64,000 nt of DNA from Stomoxys calcitrans (GCF_963082655.1 NC_081553.1:15032643-15096642), one strand, 5' to 3'. Shown: positions 36,808 to 48,333, counted from the stretch's first letter. A program made the numbers and translations. The notes: a model not told the origin generated them from the letters alone.

Positions 36808-37440
36808 CAAGATTGGGAAGACTAGGATAGGCAGGAAATCTCATATTGAGATATCAGGCCGTGCAGTAGCGGGTGACTCAATACCGCCCAAGGAACAGGG
36901 GGTTGACGACGAGACAATCACCGCCTCTCTCAATATTGGCAAGACTAGGATAAGCAAAGATCCTAAACTAAAACATCAGGCAGTGCAGTGACGATGCTGT
37001 GTTGGGTCAACACAGCCTAACAAATAGAGACCTGAAGACGGATTCATGGCCGACTTCAAGATTCGGAAGACTAGAATAGGTAAAAATACTAATAATGAAA
37101 CATTAGGCAGCGCAGCGACAAGTGTCTTTATGCAACCTAAATTATTACCTAAAGAACAGTGAGCCGACCATCACCTACTCCTAATAAGCCCATTTACTTA
37201 AGACTTGGCAGACCAAGATAGGCAAAGATCCTAGTATTGAAACAGCAGGCAGTACAGGGAATGAATACTCAAAACAGCCTAACGAACAGGGACCCGACAA
37301 TGGAATTATTACTGACTTTATAAAGATTCGGAAGACTAGAATAGGTAAAGAACCTAATACAATGGCATCAGGCAGTGCAGTGACAGGAAAGTCAATGCAG
37401 TCTAAAGAACAGGGAGCAGGCGATGAGATCATCGCCTACC
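36808..37440 (+). repeat. Five tandem units of about 125 bp in LOA ORF1
   Basis: Units start at about 36808, 36933, 37057, 37200 and 37324, each with an AAGACTAGAATAGG-like sequence followed by CAGGCAGTGCAGTGAC and CTAAAGAACAGGG. The third-to-fourth spacing is longer (143), otherwise 124-125. Confidence 0.8.
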
Positions 37441-37504
37441 AGATAAACCTCCGCCGGAGCGAGAATGCTACAACGCTCTAATTGAGAAAATCAGATTCGG
37501 AAAA

Positions 37505-40110
37505 TCTAATCGATGAGGTTCAGGATTGGAGGGTCCCATGGAATACCCCTTCTCTGATCATCGCTTCATTAGGTTTAGAATAGCACGGCCAGCGCCGAAT
37601 CCGATAAGCCTCCGTAATAAGTTAAAAACCAACTGGACCAAATTTGGAAGGCTATTCAGAAGAAGACTTGGGCAAGATAATTTAGATTGTCCAAACATAG
37701 AAGACATTGACGAAAATTTTAACAGGATTACGAATGCACTGGTGGGGTCATTCGAAGATAGTTGTCCTCTTCGGGAAAGGAAATCAGCCCAAGAAAAAAA
37801 CCTGGATGACCGAGGAGATTCGCAATATTGGGAAAGAGGTCCTCAGACTTTTTAACAGAGCACGTCTTAAAAAGTTTGTTGGGATGTGTGTTATACACAG
37901 TTTAAGGAATACAATAAGATTACCAGAGCGGCAAAACGTGACTGCTGGAAGTTATTCTACGAACAGGTCGATAGCGATAATGACTCCGCCAAGATAAAAA
38001 AAAATTCGTAAATAGCCATGTCCAAACTGAAATTTAACTAGACGACATGGGAGTGAGAGCAGAGACAACGGAGCACATGTTGAAGCTTTTGATGAAAATC
38101 TATTTTCCACAGGATACGAAGGGACTCACTGAGACACCGAAAACTTGGAATAATGATGTTGATCGAATTTACGGTATTTACGGAATTTATGGGGAAGGAA
38201 TCCTTGCGGAACTTCAAACCATTTAAGTCACCCGGACCTGATGGAATATTTCCGGCGCTACTACAGAAGGAGGTCACCGTAGCGCAGAGGTTAGCATGTC
38301 CGCCTATGACGCCGAACGCCAGGGTTCGAATCCTGGCGAGACCATTAGAAAAAAATTGCAGCGGTGGTTTTCCCCTCCTAATGATGGCAACATTGGTGAG
38401 GTACTATGGCATGTAAAACTTCTCTCCAAAGAGGTGTCGCACTGTGGCACGCCCTTCGGACTCGGCTATAAAAAGGAGGCCCCTTATCATTAAGCTTAAA
38501 CTTGAATCGGACTGCACTCATTGATATGTTATTGCACTCATTGATATGTGAGAAGTTTGCCCCTGTTCCTTAGTGGAATGTTCATGGGCAAAATTTGCAA
38601 TTTACTACAGGAGGAGACTGACTATCTGGCGTTCCACCTGGCCAATATTATCACAGCGCGCCTGAGATTTGCATATACTTCGAAAGCCTGGCTGGAGGCA
38701 AGAGTGGTATTTACCCTCAAGCCCGGCTAGGCAAGTTATTCGACCCCAAAGGCCTACAGACCTATAAGCCTTATGTCTTTTCTTCTCAAAACCATGGAAC
38801 GTATTGTGGATACCATGATAAATAGTAGGACATCCAGCGAACTGCCCAAATTCAAACAGCATGTCAAGGGAAGATCGGTGGAGGCTGACCTGCACGAAGT
38901 TGCACATAAAATAGAAAAATCCTTTGATGCCAAAACGTTACACTGGCGGTATGAATTGACATCTAGGGGGCTTTAACAATATGCGAACCGACACACTGTT
39001 CCAATCCTTAGACTAGTACCAGGTGGACCCGGTTATTAGAGACTCGATAATCCATATAATTAGGAACAGGTGGATAAATTGAGTGTACTATGGCATAAAT
39101 ATAAGTGAGAAAGTGACACAGGGTACGCCACAGGGGGTATTTTATCATTGACCACCATAAATGACCTATTACGTGTACTGACTGAGGAGGGATTTGAACA
39201 CGTCTGCTACGCAGACGATGTTATATTACTTCTAAGGGGTAAGGATCCGAACGAGCTATGCAGAAAGGCCGAAAGGGTCTGGCATATGTCATATGACGGG
39301 GCTAGACCCAGAGGTCTCTATGGTAACCCAGAGAAGATTGAAATATACCTGTTCATGAGGAAGACGAAGGTGGACCCATTTAACGCATCACGTTTCCTCA
39401 ATAAGACGATTTCGATATCTGACAAGGTCAAATACTTAGGTATGATCTTGGACAGGAAACTCAATTGAATGTGTCGCATTCAGGAGCGTACAGAGAAGGC
39501 TCACAGATGTTGGGACTATGTAGACGGGCCGTAGGCTCGAAATGGGGCCTGAATCCGAGGATAGTCAACTGGCTCTACAGGAGCGTGATTAGACCAATAC
39601 GGAAAAAGACCACGGAAAAAGTGCAACATAAGGATCATACAACAGGTTCAGAGAACATGTTGTTTTGGTATAAGTGAAGCGATGAGAACCACGTCCACTA
39701 GGGCACTGGAGACTCTTCTAGATATCCGACCCATTGACGTACAGATTAAGTGTGAGGCAAACACTGCGGATATGAGACTTAAGGTGATGAGAGAATGGAT
39801 TGAGGATGGGAGCAGCTCATACCATTGCGGTATAATCGACGCGACTATAGGAAACCTGGAAGGAAGGGAAGAGGTTTTCGATCGGATACCTGTGGTCGAG
39901 AGCGAGGCACTGCTGCCAGCGACACAGACTTGGACTGACGGAACCCTAGTGTGTGTGAACATCCTTAAGGACAGTAAAAGTGAAATAAGGGCAAAAACAA
40001 CCAGGACGGTAAGGTCATGAACAGTCTTGCAGTGTAAGAAGGAGATTAACACCTTCTCCGAGGATGGCAAAATACGCATCGTTTGGGAAATGAAGGGGCA
40101 GACGATTTGG
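37505..40110 (+). pseudogene. LOA ORF2 relic (endonuclease end, RT, RNase H)
   Basis: Endonuclease C-terminus YPFSDHRFIRFRI at 37541-37590. RT begins with FKPFKSPGPDGIFPALLQ (38211-38268), is split by the SINE and resumes with KTMERIVDTMI (38785). It has GTPQGG near 39123 and CYADDVILLLRG (39205-39240), then KVKYLGMILDRKLN. The RNase H region has WTDGTLVCVN (39929) and a DSK-like motif near 39970, and ends in EDGKIRIVW at 40090. At least five frame breaks. Confidence 0.82.
38273..38602 (+). mobile_element. tRNA-derived SINE inserted into LOA reverse transcriptase
   Basis: Full-length copy, 330 bp. It is flanked by TACTACAGAAGGAG (38259-38272) and TACTACAGGAGGAG (38603-38616), a 14-bp target duplication with one mismatch. 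It carries an extra internal repeat of TGCACTCATTGATATGT. It splits the host LINE ORF2. Confidence 0.92.
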
Positions 40111-40116
40111 CGACGA

Positions 40117-41410
40117 CGTCATTCTGTTTGTAACTACTCGAAAAATTCGTCTGAGACCCCATATTGATCGTCGAGACATTTTATGTCGATCAAGCCATGT
40201 CCGTCTGTCTGTCGAAAGCACCCTAACTTTCGAAGGAGTAAAGCTAGCCGCTTGAAATTTTGCAAAAAAATACTCCTTATTCGTGTAGGTCGATTGGGGT
40301 TGTAAATGCGCCATATCGGACCATGTATTGATTTAGCTGCCATATAAACCGATCTTGGGTCTTGACTTCTTGAGCCTCTAGAGGGCGCAATTCTTATCCG
40401 ATTGGGATGAAATTTTGCACGACGTGTTTTGTTATGATATCCAACAACTGTGCCAAGTATGGTTTAAATCGGTTTATAACCAGATATAGCTTTATATCTG
40501 GTTATAAACCGATCTGGGGACTTGACTTCTTGAGCTTCTAGAGGGCGCAATTCCTATCCGATTTGGCTAAAATTTTGTATGACGTATTTTACTATGGCTT
40601 TCAACAACTGTGCCAAGTATGGTTCAAATCGGTCCATAACCTGATATAGCTGCCATATAAAACTATCTTGGGTCTTGACTTCTTGAGCCTCTAGAGGGCG
40701 CAATTCTTATCAGATTGGAATGAAATTTTGCACGACGTGTTTTGTTATGATATCCAACAACTGTGCCAAGTATGGTTTAAATCGGTTTATAACCAGATAT
40801 AGCTTTATATCTGGTTATAAACCGATCTGGGATCTTGACTTCTTGAGCTTCTACAGGGTGCAATTCCTATCCGATTTGGCTGACTTTTTTTATTTTTTAT
40901 AACGACTTTTTTTATTTTTTATAACGTATTTTATTATGGCTTTCAAGAACTGTGCCAAATAAGGTTCAAATCGGTTCACAACCTGATCTGGGATCTTGAC
41001 TTCTTGAGCCACTAGATGTCGCAATTATTATCCGATTTGCCTGAAATTTTGTTCGACGGATCCTCTCATGACCATCAACATACGTGTTTATTATGGTCTG
41101 AATCGGTTTATAGCCTGATACAGCTCCCATATAATTCGATCTCTCTATTTTACTTCTTGAATCCCCGAAGGGCGCAATTCTCATTCGAATTGGCTGGCTT
41201 TTTTCACAGGTCTCCAACATATAATTTAATTGTGGTCCAAACCGGACCATATCTTGATATCGCTCTAATAGCAGAGCAAATCCTTTCTTTTAACCTTTTT
41301 TTTTGTTGCTTAAGAGGAGATGCCGTTAAAAGAACTCGACAAATGCGATCCATGGTAGAGGGTATATAAGATTCGGCCCGGCCGAACTTAGCACGCTTTT
41401 ACTTGTTTAG
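40117..41410 (+). mobile_element. DINE-A, plus, 5' tip missing
   Basis: Begins inside the core (GTCATTCTGTTTGTAACTAC) right at the LOA break. It has units, including a locally inverted pair GATATAGCTTTATATCTGG near 40485 and again near 40795. It ends GGCCCGGCCGAACTTAGCAC and TTTTACTTGTTT. Confidence 0.88.
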
Positions 41411-41713
41411 TATTTAGAGCTTACAACAAGCCGATTACTGGCTTAGGTGTATGTCCATAGTGACATTGGCCGGATTAATATCCGCACCTTCATTTTCAAT
41501 CTAACCTTATTTAGTTTATTTTTTTTGGATGTGATGCCCTCAAAGATGCCACAGCCTTTTGACTGACTGCTGTGCCGTTTCCGAATCTAGACGTGTAGCT
41601 TGTCAACCGATCTTCTGAAAATGTTGCAATTGTTTTCAACTATGACTACCATAATATCGATGAAATTTTATTGAAATGCTTTAGACCAATTTTATGGAAG
41701 TGCATTATATAAT

Positions 41714-41947
41714 CAATACCCCCCGACTTTGTGTTTATAACTAAATGAATGTTTGTTAACATTGACAAGCAATTTTGAGTGTTTTTTTGCAAATATCTGA
41801 AGTAACACCCGATTGTTATACCGGAAATAAATATATTACTCGAGTAAGCATGCATGCCTGATATGCCTGTCACTTCAAAAGTGTCAATATTAGAGTTGTA
41901 ATTGTATTTTACCCATGTAAAATTCATTATCAATAAAGATCAGCATC
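41714..41947 (+). repeat. 5' flank of segmental duplication, copy 2
   Basis: Homologous to 34173-34390 with scattered substitutions and small indels. Upstream of 41714 the two copies no longer match. Confidence 0.7.
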
Positions 41948-41956
41948 ATGAATTGG

Positions 41957-41992
41957 TATTTAAAAGCTCTCACTTTTACTATTCTCATGGCA
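41957..41992 (+). promoter_or_regulatory. Candidate core promoter of downstream paralog
   Basis: TATTTAAAAG near 41957-41966 stands where the first copy has TATATAAAAG. The initiator-like TCATGG follows at the same distance. The weaker TATA (one substitution) could make expression of the copies differ, which is inference. Confidence 0.42.
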
Positions 41993-42013
41993 AGTCTCTT
42001 CCAAAACGGTGCT

Positions 42014-42846
42014 ATGGTGCTAATTAAATCTCATCTGGCAATAATTGGAGCACTAAGCTTCTTAAGGATAACCAATGGGGTGAGTGTAATTAACTGAAAG
42101 CAGGCCAAATTCTACTGGCCTTAAGCGCGGGTGCCCATTGCCCAACCTTTAGCACAAATGGGACAAATCGGCTCATGTATAGATACGGTTTCTTACTCAG
42201 TATTTGATTTCTTGGGCCTTAAGAGGACTCAATTTGGCAGAAATTTTCTAACTTTCAACTATACTTTGATCTTATTATTGGGTTGTTATACAATCTTCTT
42301 AAACCCCCTTTAGGTTATTTACTCACTCTTCATTGTCCTTCTATTTTTTCCTTTATTTAGGCCTCCTGGACTTATGACATAGAATCGATAAAGATTGATA
42401 ACAAAACACCAGATGTCATATTCGTTTCCATAGAGAAGAAAATGATATCACGCGGCAATTATACAACTTGTGGCAAAATCGAATTGAAAGAGGATCTAAC
42501 TGACGAACTTCTGTTCGAAGCACGCCTTTACTACAGTCCAAATGGTCTTCGTGGCTCATATATCAACACACCATTTCAGGCACCAAAAACTCCGCTTTCG
42601 GTTGTATTGCAAAGAGTTTATATTCCCACCGCAATGGAAACCATGCTCGAATGCGGCCAGAATTTTCCATATCTTGAGAAAATAGAGCTCCCCTTTGCGA
42701 AGCGTATAATGACTTGGGACGATTGTTTCATATCGAGCGAAAATTTGATGTCTCACATGAAATCTGGCTTTTATCGCGCAATTATAAAACTTTCAAATCA
42801 GGCCGATATTACCGTCCAATATGAATTAGTGGTTCAACAAACATAA
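42014..42846 (+). CDS. Putative secreted CheA-like/ML-superfamily protein, downstream paralog (two exons)
   Basis: Exon 1 is 42014-42079, donor GGG|GTGAGT. The phase-0 intron is 42080-42360 with acceptor TTATTTAG, and exon 2 is 42361-42846 ending in TAA. The predicted protein has 183 residues, co-linear without gaps with the upstream paralog. By my count 34 of the 161 exon-2 residues differ, many of them non-conservative, such as I61K and L176Y. The signal peptide, the three cysteines (59, 120, 144), both N-glycosylation sequons and the GFYR region are kept, so both copies look under constraint. As in the upstream copy, an in-frame ATG lies 66 bases earlier (41948) and a TATA-like TATTTAAAAG sits just after it. 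The flanks 41714-42013 and 42847-43131 also match the first copy, so the whole transcription unit was duplicated. The role is inferred as secreted ligand-binding or chemosensory and is not demonstrated. Confidence 0.72.
42155..42290 (+). mobile_element. DINE-A fragment in intron of downstream paralog
   Basis: Matches the intronic DINE-A remnant at 34595-34790 but has lost about 60 bases at its left end. Its shared position means the insertion predates the gene duplication. Confidence 0.5.
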
Positions 42847-43131
42847 AGGTCAATCAAATTGAAATATGTAATATGAAAAAATATCACCCTAAAGATTAAA
42901 CACAAAACCATAATAATTTTACAATTTTTGTTTGTTTCTCTTTCGAGACGAGCTCAATGATCGGAGATGCAAATGGTATGTTGTAGTTGAATCGCAATTA
43001 ATTCGATTCAAATACAACATATCAACGCTCGACCCTTGAAGCCATCATACCTAATATGGTTGAAAAGTCTACTAACCAAAGAAAAAAATTGAATGATAAT
43101 TTTACTTAATCAGGAAACTTTAGGAAATCAA
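42847..43131 (+). repeat. 3' flank of segmental duplication, copy 2
   Basis: Patchy match to 35335-35483: both share a stretch around TAAAGATTAAA and one around AATCAGGAAACTT. Copy 2 has about 160 extra bases between them (about 42923-43083), meaning an insertion here or a deletion in copy 1. Confidence 0.55.
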
Positions 43132-43899
43132 AAATGAACAAAAATTTTAACTATAACTTTTTGGTTATTTTTTTTTTTTAATCTTTCCATCTAATGAAGA
43201 AACGTTAAATACAAAAAAAAACCTTTGCTCCTAACATAGCACATTGTTTGTTAATCAAAATTTCATTGCTCTGCTGATGATTTAATAAAGTTCGTCAAGT
43301 GTCATAGCTGTTTAAGGACAGTTGCCCAGCCGCGCAACAAAAGTGAGAGTAATTTAATTAAAAATGTTCATAAACATTTTTTGCCAATCACTGCATCCGG
43401 AAGGTATTGAAGTAGCTGCTTGGCTGGCTGAACCAAGGACTGGCAGTAACAGTAACAATAATGGCTAATAAGCAGGAATGTAATTACAAAAGTTTATTGG
43501 CACTGTTACCAGATGCAGTCAACACTGCAGTGATGTTATCCTGTCTTCTCTTATCCTGCTTCCCTGTCAAGTTGTGTCATTTATGACAAAATGACAGCGG
43601 GCGTGAGAAGCTCTATGCGGAGCGTTAATCATAAAGCAAGGAAGACTTTACATCACAGTTTATTACAGAAATCATGCTTGATCGCTCGATAAATGCACCT
43701 GTAAATGCTCTAGAAGAGAATATGGAACCTTAGGGTGGTTTTATCTCATAGTGCAAAAAAAAAAGACATTAAGCATTTTTTGGGAGCACGTCCCTAATAA
43801 GTTTCTTTCTGTCATATTTTAGGATTGCCAAAGTTTGAACACGTTTGAGAGATTAAGCACGTGCCACTGCACTGCGGCAAGGTGCGAGCAAAGTATCTA
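43132..43899. other. Unique sequence downstream of the second paralog
   Basis: Somewhat GC-richer around 43380-43600, with no frame of note. Possible regulatory or intronic DNA. Confidence 0.35.
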
Positions 43900-45415
43900 A
43901 CATATAAAATTCAATTTGTGTTTGTTTGTTCCGTATAGACTCAAAAACGGCTAAATCGATTACCTTGAAATTTTTACAGATTGTGTAGGTTGCTCTGGAA
44001 GGGAAAATAGATTACATAATAGGCTATATAATTTTTTGATATTGGTAGGGGGGGGGGGCCCTTACCCCATCCTATGATATCGGGAGGGGGCGGTCCCTCC
44101 CCCTTACCCTAAAAGTATTACCCAAAAATAAAAGTGGACCGATCGGGACAATATGGGATTCAAATGAAAGGTATTCAACAGTAGAGTACGAGTTTCATTA
44201 TAAAAGTTGGGTCCAAGTACTTGGGGGGCCGCCCCAGCGCCAAAACCCCTTAAAATAGGTTTATTTGACGATCATTACAACATGGGACTCAAATGAAAGG
44301 TATTCGGGAGCAAATTACGAATATGGTCTCGAAGTAGGAATAGGCGTTATAATTTGTTGATAACGGAAGGGGCGGTCCCTCCTCCGTTACCCCAAAAACA
44401 CCACCCAAAATCAAAAGTGGACCGATAAGGACAATATGGGTATTAAATGAAAAGTATGCGGGAGAAGATAACGAATATGGCATACAAATTAATGTCCAAG
44501 TATAGGGGGCCACCCCCACAAAAACGCTCAAAATGGGCACATTAGCCAATCACGGATATATGGGAATCGTTTTGTTTGTTCCGTATAGACTGAAAAACGG
44601 CAGAACCGATTTTCTCGAAATTTTCGCATATTGTGTAGCTTGGTCTGGAAGGAAACAAAGGCTATATAATTTTTCGGTATCGGAAGGGGGACGGTACCCT
44701 CCCCCTTATGCCAAAAACACAACCCAAAATCAAAAGTGGACCGATCGGGACAATATAGGTATCAAATGAAAGGTATTGGAGAGTATAATACGAATAAGGT
44801 ATTAAAATTTGAGCCCAAGTACCCATCGTGCGCCCCAACCCCAAAACTCCCCCAAACAGACATATAGGACGTTCATTTCAATATGGGGCTCAAATGAAAG
44901 GTATTCGGGATTAGATTTCGAATCTGGCTGGCATACAAAATCAGATCGAAGTACGGGGGGTCACGACATCCCTCAAAAACGCCATCAGACCCATTAGGAG
45001 TATATGATTCTTGGCTGAACCGATTTTCTTAAAATTTTGAAAGATTGTGTTCGTTTGCCTGGATATCGGGTGGAGGCGGACCCTAAGGGGTTACCCCAAA
45101 AACGCCACTCATATCCGAAAGTGGTCCGATGGGCACAATAAGAGTATCAAATAAAAGGTATTGAAGACCAGAAAACGAATATGGTATAAAAATTTGGGTC
45201 CAAGTAAAATGGACGCCGTCCCCCAAAACTCCTCTTAACAGATATATTCAAAGTTCATGTCAATATGGGACTCAAATAAAAAGTATTTGGCAGTAGATTT
45301 AAAATATGGCTTAAAACATTAGGTCTAAGTAATGGAAGGTCGCCAATCCCCAAATACCCCCAAATGGGCATATTAGCCGACCATGGCTATATGGGATTAC
45401 GTTTTGTTCCATTTC
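43900..45415 (-). repeat. Family C tandem array, minus
   Basis: Starts with TATAAAATTCAATTTGTG and TTTGTTCCGTATAGACTC, the complement of the right end of the array at 22244-23388. Units repeat GGGACAATATGGG, CAAATGAAAGGTATTC, CGGTCCCTCCCCC and GGAAGG. About three units are present, degrading to the right. Confidence 0.75.
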
Positions 45416-45573
45416 TAGTTTTTGGCTTCAAAAAGTAATTTTACCCCCTAATATTTCAAAAAAGATATTTACTTGTCGAAAATGTCCTTTATAGGAAACG
45501 AATTATGTTTTTGTACCTGACAGCCATTTGTCTGTTGCTCTAATGTTTTTGTCATTGGACACATCATTTTAGG

Positions 45574-45677
45574 ACTTAAGGCGAAACTTTAAAAATGCTT
45601 ACTTTACGAGTTTACCATTCGTAGACGAACGAGCTGTTCTACATACCGACTGCTCTTTGCTCTGTCGAAATAAAGAA
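45574..45677 (+). repeat. Short dispersed repeat shared with 5979-6080
   Basis: Both sites have ACTTAAG, CGAAACTTTAAAAATG, a variable middle, then GACTGCTCTTTGCTC and GTC. Each copy touches a DINE end. Confidence 0.45.
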
Positions 45678-46360
45678 AACAAGTAAAAGCGTGCTAGGTT
45701 CGACCGAGCTGAATCTTGGGTACCCACAACATGGATTCCGCTAAAAATTTACCCTTTTTGACTAAATTTTAATTATTTTAGTCTCAAGAAGCCATATCGG
45801 AATATCGGTACTTAAGGGGGCCTATATCACCATAATGGCTCATTCGGATAACTCTTGTCACTGATGTTGTAAGTCATAGGATAGGCTTTTGGGCCAAATT
45901 TCAGCCAAATCGTATGAAAATTGAGGCTCCTTAGGACTCAAGAAGTCAAATCCGGGGCTAGGTTTATATGGGAGCTATGTCTGTCTACAGATCGATTCGG
46001 ATCATACTTGGCATGTCATAATTCAGTTTTTTTTTCTCCAAATCTTAGCCCAATGGGATAAAAATTGAGGTTTCTAAGGGCTCAAGAAGTCAAATCCGGG
46101 GGTCGGTTTGCATGGGGGCTATACTTGTTTATATACCAATGTTGAAAGTCATAACTCAAATTTCAGCCCAATCGGATGAAAATTGAGGGTTGTAAAGGAT
46201 CAAAATTCAAATCCACACAAGTCTTTGTTCCAAATTTCAGCCAAATCGGATGAAAATTGAGGCTTTTAAGGGCTCAAATATTCAAATCCGGGGATCGGTT
46301 TATATGGGGGCTATATCCAAATCTGAACATTCACATAAACCAATTTTCATTTCTTGAGAT
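45678..46360 (-). mobile_element. DINE-A subfamily 2, minus, truncated
   Basis: AACAAGTAAAAGCGTGCTAGG and a degraded hairpin, GGTACCCACAACATGG. Units read AAATTTCAGCCAAATCG, AAAATTGAGG and GGGCTCAAGAAGTCAAATCC. Like 8183-8683 it lacks the core block and TATACCC end. Confidence 0.78.
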
Positions 46361-48094
46361 CATAGAAGGCTCTATGCGAGTATTCCTATTCATTTTGTGC
46401 CCACAACTTCATCCTTGGTTAGAAAATAGGTAAGGCCAAGTTGACTGCAATTTACACAGATTAATTTTTATTACCACTTGAAAAGATACTTTCTTTTCGT
46501 TAAGTTAACCAAGCAACTTCTACTTTCTGAACGCATTTTCTTTTGGTCTTTCTGACCAGAAGTAAAGGAGATGGAGTAACATTTCTCACAACTTTGCTTT
46601 ATTAGTCATCTTTATACAGTTTGTAGGCAAAGGTTATTACATTTAACAGGTCAAGTGTAGAAAAAATTTTTAAATTAAATTCCTGCCTAAAATGGAAAAG
46701 AGGAAAATATGTTCATTACCATATTAAAATTATGTTTTGCTTTTACAAGCTTTTGGTTGAAATAAATAAAGAATTTTTTTATGAGAAAAAAAAATCACCT
46801 TAATTGGCTTCTGTCTTTTGTTCTGCTCCAGAGGATATGCATTTATGGCCACAGTGTCTGCTGTGTATTTGAAATTTGTAACCTGTTACTGACACCTTCA
46901 GTTGTTTAACCAGGGCTAATTATCATTAAACATAGACAGATTTTCCTCAGGATTTTAAAATCATTTCCATGGCTTCTGTGGTTTGTGGCTGCTGTCATGT
47001 CGGCCCAACTTTTTCTTTGTTTAGACAAGAAAACTCACCCCCAACGGATTTTCACGCTGCATTGGCAATTATGGGTTATGGGTAAGGTGGAATGGATAAT
47101 TATACCCTCTACCGCGACTGAAACAATTTTAACCTTCCTCTTCTTCTATGTTAGCTTCGATGTGTTTAACATTTTTCACTTAAAGTGTCAGATTTCAATG
47201 AAATGCTACCAACCTTTCCTGGGGCACACTTCATGAAAATCTTGCACCCCCTTTAAGCAGAGTGTTCCTTTTGCGTCATCATTGAATGTAGGATTTGTTT
47301 TTCATTTCAAATGAGGGATGAACATATCTGAGGCTTTACTTGATGAGCTGCATCTTCTTCATCTTCCCCTCTGCGGTGGTCTTGTGGTTTTCCGTGAATA
47401 TTTTTTTCATATTGAGATCATATCTTCTTCCCTTGGCTTTATTGCAATTTTGCCAAATGGTATTGGTAATGGCTCTTTAATTAGACGCATATTATCAAAG
47501 TCAGGGATTTATCTGTTGAAGTTCAGATGGCATCAGCCGTATTGCTTTGTTTTGGGGGTAATTTTCTTCCATATGTGGTTTTGGGATTAAATATCATTTT
47601 CTAGATATTTGAAATATCTTATGATGATTTCTGTTGGATTTTTTTATTGTTATCTATTGATGTATTTTGATTAACATCCACCTTAGACTGAGAGACAGGT
47701 ATATTAACTTAACCATGTGTAACTCATAGCAATATTGATCTGAAACCCATTAAGGTATAAATATTTTTGACTTATGAGATATACATTCACCTGACAAGAA
47801 AACTAGCAAGGCAGCAGGAGCCGATGAATTATCTGAACTATTCAAGACTAACATGAGTTCTAACTTATATGTGCAATATCGTCGAAATCCTTGCATAACA
47901 AATCATGCGGTAGTGAAGCTTGCCCTGATTCCGTTAGCTCAATGCTCACCAAAGTTTTCTTTACACCTTAGTTTTTACACTAGAAAACCAAGTTTTTTTT
48001 ACATATTTTTTGCTTTATTCCCCAAACGACTGATTTGGAGTTTTCGTAGAGAACTTATAAAATTTTAAATTATTGCTTTAAACCCTACAAAATA
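46361..48094. other. Mostly unique sequence
   Basis: Short hydrophobic frames at 46985-47236 and 47318-47590 are unrecognised. The only identifiable item is the RT scrap at 47795. Confidence 0.4.
47795..47862 (+). pseudogene. RTE-like reverse transcriptase scrap
   Basis: Reads DKKTSKAAGADELSELFKT, matching the NKAAGADxLPAELFK motif at the start of RTE-type RT. Nothing else of the element adjoins. Confidence 0.5.
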
Positions 48095-48333
48095 TTGGGT
48101 TGCCCAAAAAGTAATTGCGGATTTTTTTTAAAAAGAAAGTAAATGCATTTTTAATAAAATTTAGAATGAACTTTAATCAAATATACTTTTTTTACACTTT
48201 TTTTTAAAGCAAGCTAAAAGTAACAGCTGATAACTGACAGAAGAAAGAATGCAATTACAGAGTCACAAGCTGTGAAAAAATTTGTCAACGCCGACTATAT
48301 GAAAAATCCGCTATTACTTTTTGGGCAACCCAA
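48095..48333 (-). mobile_element. mariner-derived MITE, 239 bp, TA duplication
   Basis: TTGGGTTGCCCAAAAAGTAA ends with TA at 48093-48094 and 48334-48335. Collinear with 26353-26587, with a few extra A/T bases. Confidence 0.92.

Larger units (their letters stand above)
35520..37440 (+). pseudogene. LOA ORF1 relic with DUF4780-like domain and internal repeats
   Basis: The frame from 35520 covers 115 codons and then shifts. 36218-36616 and following sequence carry a DUF4780-like region (DYRSQVEDLVNKRIFEQVW, GRVSKFATERMLGFLGK, LLVVGINQVSVTSL), a domain common in ORF1 of LOA-group LINEs. After it come five units of about 125 bp coding KIGKTRIG-like motifs. A 51-bp inverted duplication (36141-36265) disrupts the reading frame before the domain. 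Confidence 0.68.
35505..40116 (+). mobile_element. LOA-type non-LTR retrotransposon, inserted between the paralogs
   Basis: A 4.6-kb element with ORF1 (35520 to about 37440), most of the endonuclease missing, RT, and RNase H cut short at 40116 where a DINE-A begins. A SINE sits at 38273-38602. The 5' end is placed just before the ATG at 35520, because homology to the paralog's 3' flank stops at about 35483. Stops and frameshifts show it is dead. Confidence 0.82.

Noticed and set aside
40117..41410. Host gene downstream of the LOA element
   Set aside because: Every frame here translates DINE-A units. No splice or coding signal.
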